Shown here: in pieces, positions 1-7,523 of the stretch
Position numbering within the stretch: the first letter of the stretch is position 1
How the letters are laid out: every line of letters starts with the position of its first letter
Origin: JACQFK01 sp035644495
GTDB taxonomy: Bacteria > Planctomycetota > MHYJ01 > JACPRB01
Assembly (NCBI GenBank): GCA_035644495.1
Contig: DASQOM010000275.1
Coordinates: 1-7,523, forward strand
DNA length: 7,523 nt
Direction: 5' to 3'
The notes under the pieces: generated by a model
Told to the model about the DNA's origin: nothing
Seen by the model: the letters and a program-made list of their open reading frames with translations, nothing else
Databases searched by the model: none
Program-made: the position numbers and the translations under genes

Positions 1-1
1 A

Positions 2-892
2 GGCCTTTCCAAGAACTACCCGCGCGTCCGCGCGCTGGACAACCTCACGCTCGACATCCCGGGGGGCGCCGTGGGACTCCTGGGTCCCAACGGCGCGGGA
101 AAGTCCACGCTCATCAAGATCCTCCTCGGGTTCACCCCGCCCGGCGACGGCAGCGTCCGCGTCCTGGGTCTCGACCCCGCGAGAAGACCGCTCGAGATCC
201 GGCAGCAGGTGGGCTATATGCCCGAGGTCGAAAGCCACATCCCGACGATCAGCGCCGTCGACTATGTCTACCTGGCCGCGCGCCTCACCGGACTGCCGCA
301 CACCGACGCGATGCAGCGCACCCACCGCGTGCTCAACTACGTCGGCCTCCACGACGAGCGCTATCGCAAGATCGGAACCTATTCGACGGGCATGAAGCAG
401 AAGGTCAAGTTCGCCCAGGCCATCGTCCACCACCCGAAGCTGCTGCTCCTCGACGAGCCCACGACCGGCCTCGACCCGCGGGCCCGCGAGGAGATGCTCC
501 TGCTCATCCGCGACATCGCCCACGGCAAGGGGATCGACGTCGTCCTCTCGACCCATATCCTCCACGACGTCGAGGTCGTCTGTGACCACGTCGTGATCAT
601 GCACCGCGGAGCTCTCATTGCGTCCGATCCGCTGTCGACGATGACCTCCTCCGTGGAATCCGCCTACGACGTGCGCATCAAGGGCGACCGCGACGCGTTC
701 CTCGCGGCGCTCCGGACCGAGGGCCTCGAGGGCATCGCCGCCGCGGAGGAGGCCGACGCGGTCCGCATCGTCCACCGCGACGGAACGGGCCCCATCCTGC
801 GCGCGGCGGTGTCGTCGGGCGTCCAGATCCGGCGGCTCTCGCGGCCGCAAACCACGCTGGAGGACCGTTTCTCGAAGCTGCTCGGCGCCTGA
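2..892 (+). CDS. ABC-2 type transporter, ATP-binding protein (5' end missing)
   Basis: This is the nucleotide-binding subunit of an ABC-2 class transporter; it hydrolyses ATP on the cytoplasmic face to drive a membrane partner. The frame is open from base 2, so the true start lies upstream; 296 residues are visible. In visible numbering: Walker A GPNGAGKST at 28-36, Q-loop around 68-69 (QQVGYMPE), signature YSTGM at 127-131, Walker B LLLLDEP at 147-153, D-loop GLD at 156-158 and switch histidine 185 (LSTHIL). The signature is YSxGM rather than LSGGQ, which is usual for ABC-2 ATPases of the NatA/CcmA kind and not a sign of inactivity. After about residue 215 comes the small C-terminal domain of this family, ending in a TTLEDRFSKLLG-like motif. 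Its stop is 3 nt before the next permease start. The GTG at 71 lies just before Walker A and cannot be the start, because the preceding in-frame residues (LSKNYPRVRALDN) form the normal first strand. The substrate is unknown. Confidence 0.96.
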   Translation, partial: GLSKNYPRVRALDNLTLDIPGGAVGLLGPNGAGKSTLIKILLGFTPPGDGSVRVLGLDPARRPLEIRQQVGYMPEVESHIPTISAVDYVYLAARLTGLPHTDAMQRTHRVLNYVGLHDERYRKIGTYSTGMKQKVKFAQAIVHHPKLLLLDEPTTGLDPRAREEMLLLIRDIAHGKGIDVVLSTHILHDVEVVCDHVVIMHRGALIASDPLSTMTSSVESAYDVRIKGDRDAFLAALRTEGLEGIAAAEEADAVRIVHRDGTGPILRAAVSSGVQIRRLSRPQTTLEDRFSKLLGA

Positions 893-895
893 ACC

Positions 896-1756
896 ATGGC
901 CATCTACGACCAGTCCTATGCTCCGTGGACGGGGACCTACTCCTCGCGCCTCTCGCGCATCCGCGCGATGATCGCGATGGAGCTCGCGCAGCCCTTCAAG
1001 AACCTGTGGGTGCTCATCATCGTCCTCTTCTCGTTCTCGATCGTCGGCAGCTGGCTGCTGCTGCTGTTCTTTGCGACGTCGTCGCAGGTGATCCCGCCCT
1101 TCGCCCTGGGCAACCGGATCTACCGCGAAGGCTTCTACAACTACCCGCTCTTCTCGATGATCCTGATGGTGCTTTCCGCGACGGTGGGCGCGTCCCTCAT
1201 TGCGCGCGACGTCCGCCACCACGCGCTCCTGATGTATTTCTCCCGCTCGATCACGCGCGCGGACTATCTGGTGGGCAAGTTCCTCTCGCTCGTGCTTTTC
1301 CTGATGATCGTGACGCTCGGGCCCGGCCTGCTGCTGTTCCTCGGCCAGCTGGGCATGGGGCAGGAGCGGCTGAGCACCGGCGAGCGGCTGTCCGACCTGG
1401 TCGCGATCACGCTGCACTCCCTCATCCTGTCGGTGCCGATGAGCGCGGTGGTGCTCGCGTTCTCGTCGCTCACCAAGCGGACCTATCTGGCCGCCATCCT
1501 GTGGGTGATCTTCTACTTCATCAGCGCCTCGCTCAGTCCGACCCTCACCTTCGCGCTGAAGGCCGAATGGCCCAAGATGTTGTCGTGGCCGAATCTGACC
1601 GCGCACCTGGGCGATCTCTGCTACTCGCCGCGGGTGCCGTCGCCTCCCCTGCTGGACTGCGGCGCGTGGCCCCCGTTGCTGATCCTCGGATCCCTGACGA
1701 TCCTGTCGCTGGCGCTCGTGTGGCGTCGCCTCCGCTCGACGGAGGGCGAGGAATGA
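896..1756 (+). CDS. ABC-2 type transporter, permease subunit
   Basis: This is an integral membrane partner of the ABC ATPases, 286 residues. I see about six hydrophobic segments, near residues 38-60, 84-104, 128-150, 170-190, 196-216 and 258-276, preceded by a cytoplasmic amphipathic stretch (RLSRIRAMIAMELAQPF). Between the second and third segments is the coupling-type motif of ABC-2 permeases: LIARDVRHHALLMYFSR followed by SITRADYLVGK (invariant-looking R104, D105, R116 and GK at 127-128). The ATG lies 3 nt after the upstream stop and has no clear Shine-Dalgarno, so translation probably depends on the upstream ATPase. Its last codons overlap the next ATPase start by 4 nt. No signal peptide or large periplasmic domain is visible, which argues against a MacB-type permease. 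The family call is secure; pairing with one ATPase rather than the other, and the substrate, are not determined. Confidence 0.92.
   Translation: MAIYDQSYAPWTGTYSSRLSRIRAMIAMELAQPFKNLWVLIIVLFSFSIVGSWLLLLFFATSSQVIPPFALGNRIYREGFYNYPLFSMILMVLSATVGASLIARDVRHHALLMYFSRSITRADYLVGKFLSLVLFLMIVTLGPGLLLFLGQLGMGQERLSTGERLSDLVAITLHSLILSVPMSAVVLAFSSLTKRTYLAAILWVIFYFISASLSPTLTFALKAEWPKMLSWPNLTAHLGDLCYSPRVPSPPLLDCGAWPPLLILGSLTILSLALVWRRLRSTEGEE
1741..1745 (+). promoter_or_regulatory. Shine-Dalgarno for the second ABC ATPase
   Basis: GGAGG stands 7 nt before the ATG at 1753, inside the last codons of the upstream permease. It is the only convincing Shine-Dalgarno in the operon. It supports a start at 1753 in preference to any upstream in-frame codon and may allow re-initiation at the ATGA overlap. 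Confidence 0.7.
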
Positions 1757-2661
1757 TCGTCGAAGCGGAGCGCCTGAACAAGTGGTACGGGCGCGTGATC
1801 GCCCTCAACGACGTCTCCCTGTCCATCGCGCCGGGCATCACCGGCCTGCTGGGCCCGAACGGGGCGGGCAAGACCTCGTTCATGCGCATCATGATCGGCC
1901 TCATGCGCGAGTCGTCGGGCACGCTCAAGGTCCTCGGCGCATCCCCCTGGAACAACCCCGCGCTCGCCGTCCGCCTGGGATACTGCCCCGAGCACGACGG
2001 CTTCTACGAGAGCATGACCGGCCGCGAGTTCGTGACGTCGCTGGCCCGCATCCGCGGGGTGAAGGATTGCGCCGCGGCCGCGTCGCGCGCGATCGACTGG
2101 GTCCGCATGGCCGAGGCCGCCGACCGGAAGATCGTCACCTACAGCCGCGGGATGCGGCAGCGCATCAAGATCGCGCAATCCGTGGTGCATCAGCCGGAGC
2201 TGCTGGTGCTGGACGAGCCGCTGACCGGCAGCGATCCCCTCGTGCGCCAGGAGCTGATCGGCCTCATCCGGAACTTCGCGCAGGAGGGCGGCAGCGTCAT
2301 CGTCTCGAGCCACGTCCTCCACGAGATCGAGCAGCTGACGACGAAGATCGTCCTCATCCACCGCGGCCGGCTGGTGGCGGAGGGCGACGTCCGCTCGATC
2401 CGCGACCTGATCGACCGGCACCCGCATACGGTGGAGATCCGGGCGGAGCGCCCGCGCGAGCTGGCGGCGGCGCTGGCGAAGGAACCCGAAGTCGTGGAGA
2501 TCCGTCTCGAGAACGGCTCGCTTTGGATCCGCACGCCGCAGCCCGACGCCTTCTACTCGAAGCTGCCGCGGATCGCGCTGTCGGCCGGCGCGGAGGTGAA
2601 GGCGATCTCGTCCCCCGACGACAACCTGGAGGCGGTATTCCGGTACCTGACCGAGCAATGA
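1753..2661 (+). CDS. ABC-2 type transporter, second ATP-binding protein
   Basis: This is a second ABC-2 nucleotide-binding subunit, 302 residues, paralogous to the ATPase at the start of the window. The N-terminal strand IVEAERLNKWYGRVIALNDVS is followed by Walker A GPNGAGKT at 34-41, a Q-loop-region YCPE at 78-81, signature YSRGM at 130-134, Walker B LLVLDEP at 150-156 and switch histidine 187 (SSHVLHE). The D-loop reads TGSD rather than the usual TGLD (Ser160), the one visible departure from its paralogue. A C-terminal domain from about residue 215 ends in DDNLEAVFRYLTEQ, a normal ending for the family. The frame stays open far upstream, but the ATG at 1753 has a Shine-Dalgarno, overlaps the permease stop as ATGA and gives the expected N-terminus. 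It also overlaps the following permease by ATGA. It probably forms a homo- or heterodimer with the first ATPase; which one cannot be told. Confidence 0.96.
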   Translation: MIVEAERLNKWYGRVIALNDVSLSIAPGITGLLGPNGAGKTSFMRIMIGLMRESSGTLKVLGASPWNNPALAVRLGYCPEHDGFYESMTGREFVTSLARIRGVKDCAAAASRAIDWVRMAEAADRKIVTYSRGMRQRIKIAQSVVHQPELLVLDEPLTGSDPLVRQELIGLIRNFAQEGGSVIVSSHVLHEIEQLTTKIVLIHRGRLVAEGDVRSIRDLIDRHPHTVEIRAERPRELAAALAKEPEVVEIRLENGSLWIRTPQPDAFYSKLPRIALSAGAEVKAISSPDDNLEAVFRYLTEQ

Positions 2662-3452
2662 AGGCGTCTTCGGCGCTGGGCATCGCGGGCCTCACGATCC
2701 GCAGCCTCGTGGGAGGCAAGCGGATCTGGGCCGCCGCGTTCCTGGTCCTCGCCCCTCCCCTGTTCGCGGGGATCGCCGCCGTCTTCGGCAAGCACGTGGA
2801 GCCGATCAATCTGTTCCACGGCTTCATCTTCGAGTTCTCGCTCTGGTTCGTGGTCTACCTGCTCGCGCTCATCTACGGCATCGCCCTGACGATGGGCGAG
2901 ATCGAGGACGGGACGGCCGGCTACCTCTACCTGAGCGCGGTCCCCAAGTGGCTGATCGTGCTGATCCAGCTGGCGGTGACGGCCGTCGCGCTGACCGTCT
3001 CCCTCTTCGTCAACGTCGCCCTGACCGGTCTGGCGGCGAGCCTCGGCAAAGGGACGATCCCGCACCTCTGGCGCGACGTCTTCTCGTGCACGCTGGTCGG
3101 CAGCGCGGGGATCCTGGTCTCGCTCGGCTACTACGTGACCTGCGGTCTGGTCTTCCGGTCGCCGACGTCGGCGCTTGCGGGGGCGCTGATCCCGACGTTC
3201 TTCTGGGAGATCCTGATGACGAACTGGCCGATCCGCTTCGCCGGCTTCACGGTGACCAACAACCTGCGCGGGATGCTGCTGCCCCTGGTCTTCGAAGGCA
3301 AGCGCGGCGCCCTCTACCGCTACGTCCGCAATTTCCACCTTCCGGACTACGGCGAAGCCGCGATGTACCTGTCGATCCTGTCGGGAATCTTCCTGGTGAC
3401 GGCGATGATCGCGGCGATGAACCGATCGATCGAGGGGAAGGAAGCCCGGTAA
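2658..3452 (+). CDS. ABC-2 type transporter, second permease subunit
   Basis: This is a membrane protein of 264 residues, the last gene of the operon. Hydrophobic segments lie near residues 23-43, 56-79, 98-122, 140-163, 168-190 and 234-254, so six spans are likely. Between spans two and three is GEIEDGTAGYLYLSAVPKW (80-98), which matches the cytoplasmic coupling region of ABC-2 permeases (acidic residues, then GT, then a hydrophobic strand and a P). It shares little obvious sequence with the other permease of the operon, so a heteromeric membrane part is plausible. The ATG overlaps the ATPase stop (ATGA). The nearest GGAGG is about 25 nt upstream, too far to act, so translational coupling is likely. 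The gene ends in TAA at 3450-3452, and heptamer repeats begin almost at once. No GC-rich hairpin with a T tract follows, so the operon's terminator is not obvious. Confidence 0.9.
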   Translation: MKASSALGIAGLTIRSLVGGKRIWAAAFLVLAPPLFAGIAAVFGKHVEPINLFHGFIFEFSLWFVVYLLALIYGIALTMGEIEDGTAGYLYLSAVPKWLIVLIQLAVTAVALTVSLFVNVALTGLAASLGKGTIPHLWRDVFSCTLVGSAGILVSLGYYVTCGLVFRSPTSALAGALIPTFFWEILMTNWPIRFAGFTVTNNLRGMLLPLVFEGKRGALYRYVRNFHLPDYGEAAMYLSILSGIFLVTAMIAAMNRSIEGKEAR

Positions 3453-3455
3453 CCC

Positions 3456-3476
3456 GAATCACGAATGACGAGTCAC
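3456..3476 (+). repeat. Left arm: three degenerate tandem heptamers
   Basis: Three heptamers in a row read GAATCAC, GAATGAC and GAGTCAC, starting 3 nt after the TAA of the ABC permease. The 12 bases at 3455-3466 (CGAATCACGAAT) are the exact reverse complement of 3712-3723 at the other end of the gap. TGAC-GA-GTCA at 3466-3475 is also a small local inverted repeat. Confidence 0.8.
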
Positions 3477-3708
3477 GGGAAGATCAGAAACGCCCCGCGT
3501 CATCAACCATCCCCAGGTCTTCCGAAACTGACCGATTCTCTCGAAGGATTTGGGATACGTTCTCGACCTCCAGCCGGTGCGGAACGACGTCGAGGATGTC
3601 TGCGGCAGGCTTCGCCGCTGGACCGACTCGACGCTCCGAGCATCTTAGCGGTCGGACGACGCTGGACGCCGGGACTGAGGAAGATGCTTTCGGGAGAAGT
3701 TTCATCCC
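3477..3708. other. Interior of the convergent intergenic gap, no gene seen
   Basis: These bases lie between the two heptamer arms. Open frames of 70-85 codons exist on both strands, but none has a recognisable domain, a Shine-Dalgarno or codon use like the neighbours, and the composition is visibly less GC-rich than the flanking genes. Possible pairings are GCGGC (3602-3606) with GCCGC (3614-3618), GACCG (3621-3625) with CGGTC (3649-3653), and AGCATCTT (3639-3646) with AAGATGCT (3681-3688). The last two cross, so they would be alternative folds or a pseudoknot. I see no intrinsic terminator with a T run. It is either an intergenic repeat or RNA-forming element, or the degraded inside of a small mobile element. 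Confidence 0.45.
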
Positions 3709-3722
3709 CTGATTCGTGATTC
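3709..3722 (-). repeat. Right arm: two tandem heptamers, inverted relative to the left arm
   Basis: Read on the - strand, GAATCAC (3722-3716) and GAATCAG (3715-3709) follow directly after TGAC at 3726-3723, whose TGA is the stop codon of the HTH gene. With the left arm this gives a perfect 12-bp inverted repeat (3455-3466 with 3712-3723) enclosing 245 bp. Confidence 0.8.
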
Positions 3723-3723
3723 G

Positions 3724-4035
3724 TCAGCGCTTGGGTTTCCGCCGCCTCTTCTTTTTCCCCGGCTTCAGGGGCTCGACCTTCTTCTTGGTCATCTCCTCGT
3801 ACGCCAGCGTCGCGGCGCGCCAGATGCGCAGCGGCGTCTCCTTGGAGAAGGAGAGGTCCCAGAGGAAATTGATGACCTCGTCGCGGGTGACGACGTACCA
3901 GCCGCCCACGGTGCGGCGGGCGCGCAGGCGGCCCTCCTCGATCCAGCGGACGACGGTCGTACGGCTGGCCTGGACGAGCCGGGCCAGGTGACCCGTGCTG
4001 AACTTGTCGCGATCTTCAATCCGGACCTTCGCCAT
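3724..4035 (-). CDS. Small helix-turn-helix DNA-binding protein, MerR/excisionase type, with basic tail
   Basis: A 103-residue probable DNA-binding regulator. Residues 11-60 form a MerR/excisionase-like helix-turn-helix: FSTGHLARL (helix 1), then ASRTTVVRWIEEGRL (turn and recognition helix with the typical T-VxRWIxEGxL pattern), then RARRTVGGWYVVTRDEVINFL (two-strand wing and closing helix). Residues 61-82 look helical and could mediate dimer contacts. Residues 84-103 are a strongly basic tail rich in K and R (KKK, KKKRRRKPKR), able to contact DNA non-specifically. No effector-binding domain of full-length MerR proteins is present. The start at 4035 is preferred because GGGGG lies 4 nt upstream and the HTH begins soon after; starting at 4107 would place 24 non-conserved residues over the promoter and palindrome. 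It is convergent with the ABC operon and divergent from dnaE, with a large palindrome between, so it may be autoregulatory. Its target and signal are unknown. Confidence 0.87.
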   Translation of the reverse strand: MAKVRIEDRDKFSTGHLARLVQASRTTVVRWIEEGRLRARRTVGGWYVVTRDEVINFLWDLSFSKETPLRIWRAATLAYEEMTKKKVEPLKPGKKKRRRKPKR

Positions 4036-4067
4036 GCCACCCCCGAAACACCCCCTCTGCGCCACCC

Positions 4068-4073
4068 ATAATA
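4068..4073 (-). promoter_or_regulatory. Candidate -10 box for the HTH gene
   Basis: On the - strand TATTAT sits about 33 nt before the ATG at 4035, giving a predicted start of transcription near 4061 and a leader of about 26 nt. The -35 position (about 4091-4096, TGCAAT) is poor, and the half-site ladder lies over and just upstream of it. This suggests control by a bound protein, whether as activator or repressor. Confidence 0.5.
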
Positions 4074-4097
4074 CACCGAATGTGAATGAAATTGCAT

Positions 4098-4119
4098 GAA
4101 AATGCACATGTGCATTTTC
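4098..4119. promoter_or_regulatory. 22-bp perfect palindrome, candidate operator between divergent promoters
   Basis: GAAAATGCACA is followed immediately by its exact reverse complement, with the centre between 4108 and 4109 and no mismatch over 11 bp per arm. A third half-site, TGCAT at 4093-4097, lies to its left, so TGCAT, ATGCA (4102-4106) and TGCAT (4111-4115) alternate in orientation with their starts 9 bp apart. In addition GAAATTGCAT (4088-4097) is partly repeated directly as GAAAATGCAC (4098-4107). The stretch is AT-rich within GC-rich surroundings. Its centre lies about 47 bp upstream of the predicted HTH transcript start and about 69 bp upstream of the predicted dnaE start. The divergently encoded HTH protein is the natural candidate ligand, by inference from position only. 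Confidence 0.75.
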
Positions 4120-4133
4120 GGACCCGCCCCGCC

Positions 4134-4151
4134 GCGGCGCTTTGACGCCGC
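4134..4151. repeat. GC-rich inverted repeat around the dnaE -35 box
   Basis: GCGGCG (4134-4139) and CGCCGC (4146-4151) are exact reverse complements separated by 6 nt (CTTTGA), so most of the -35 hexamer lies in the loop. It lies before the transcript start and cannot be a leader hairpin. It may be a protein site or simply a by-product of GC-rich sequence. Confidence 0.4.
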
Positions 4152-4170
4152 CGCGCCCCGCCCCTATAAT
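4142..4170 (+). promoter_or_regulatory. Sigma70-type promoter of dnaE, predicted leaderless
   Basis: TTGACG (4142-4147) and TATAAT (4165-4170) are separated by exactly 17 nt, one base from full consensus. The GTG of dnaE at 4179 begins only 8 nt after the -10 box, so the transcript should start at or within a few bases of the start codon. An in-frame TAA at 4167-4169, inside the -10 box, blocks any earlier start. Confidence 0.8.
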
Positions 4171-4178
4171 CGACCCCT

Positions 4179-7523
<3,345 letters not shown>

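Noticed and set aside
71..73. GTG as the start of the first ABC ATPase
   Set aside because: It lies 4 codons before Walker A. The normal N-terminal strand of the domain is encoded upstream in the same frame, so the gene is cut by the window edge.
925..1752. Long in-frame extension upstream of the second ABC ATPase
   Set aside because: It overlaps the whole permease gene and encodes a low-complexity R/A/P-rich sequence. The start at 1753 has a Shine-Dalgarno and the expected N-terminus.
1782..2657. In-frame extension upstream of the second permease
   Set aside because: It is an R/A/G-rich shadow of the ATPase gene in another frame. The ATGA overlap at 2658 and the membrane-protein N-terminus mark the real start.
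3484..3705. 73-codon open frame on the - strand in the convergent gap
   Set aside because: It has no recognisable domain, no Shine-Dalgarno and unusual composition, and overlaps a + strand frame of similar length. It is more likely chance within a non-coding element.
3453..3723. Intrinsic terminator for the ABC operon or the HTH gene
   Set aside because: Short hairpins can be drawn, but none is a strong GC stem followed by a T run on either strand.
4081..4098. TGTGA at 4081 as a CRP-type half-site
   Set aside because: There is no matching TCACA at the required spacing; the convincing symmetry lies to the right, centred at 4108/4109.
4036..4107. Longer N-terminus of the HTH protein starting at 4107
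   Set aside because: The extra 24 residues would be encoded across the -10 box and half of the palindrome and resemble no HTH N-terminus. An ATG with a G-rich upstream signal exists at 4035.

Overview
The window is about 7.5 kb of GC-rich, densely coded bacterial DNA. G/C is strongly preferred at third codon positions. Genes are tightly packed, Shine-Dalgarno signals are sparse, and the replicative polymerase has a PHP domain with intact metal-ligand motifs. This fits a high-GC, probably environmental, bacterium outside the Enterobacteria. The style of the HTH protein and of DnaE is compatible with Planctomycetota or a neighbouring phylum, but that is a low-confidence impression and no marker in the window settles it.

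Region 1 (2-3452, + strand) is the end of an operon of two ABC-2 type ATPase/permease pairs in the order ATPase (5' end outside the window), permease, ATPase, permease. The junctions are a 3-nt gap and two 4-nt ATGA overlaps, so the four proteins are probably translationally coupled and may form one membrane complex. The substrate cannot be read from the sequence; export or a membrane-remodelling role is usual for this family.

Region 2 (3453-3723) is a gap of about 270 bp between convergent genes in which I see no convincing gene. Its two ends carry short tandem heptamers (GAATCAC and variants) in inverted orientation. These give a perfect 12-bp inverted repeat that starts within 3 nt of the stop codon on the left and abuts the stop codon on the right. 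The interior is less GC-rich than its surroundings and has possible stem pairings. It looks like a small intergenic repeat element or remnant.

Region 3 (3724-4035, - strand) encodes a 103-residue DNA-binding protein with a MerR/excisionase-like helix-turn-helix and a very basic C-terminal tail.

Region 4 (4036-4178) is a divergent regulatory region. It has a TATTAT -10 for the HTH gene, a 22-bp perfect palindrome within a ladder of alternating TGCAT/ATGCA half-sites spaced 9 bp apart, and a near-consensus sigma70-type promoter (TTGACG-N17-TATAAT) for the gene to the right. That promoter ends only 8 nt before the GTG start, which predicts a leaderless mRNA.

Region 5 (4179-7523, + strand, 3' end outside the window) is dnaE, the DNA polymerase III alpha subunit, with 1115 residues visible. 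PHP, palm, fingers, helix-hairpin-helix, a beta-clamp-binding motif and an OB fold are present. All three catalytic aspartates and most of the expected PHP metal ligands are in place.

The most original material is the 4036-4178 control region, where a small HTH gene, a striking operator and an apparently leaderless replicative-polymerase gene lie together, and the inverted heptamer element at 3453-3723.
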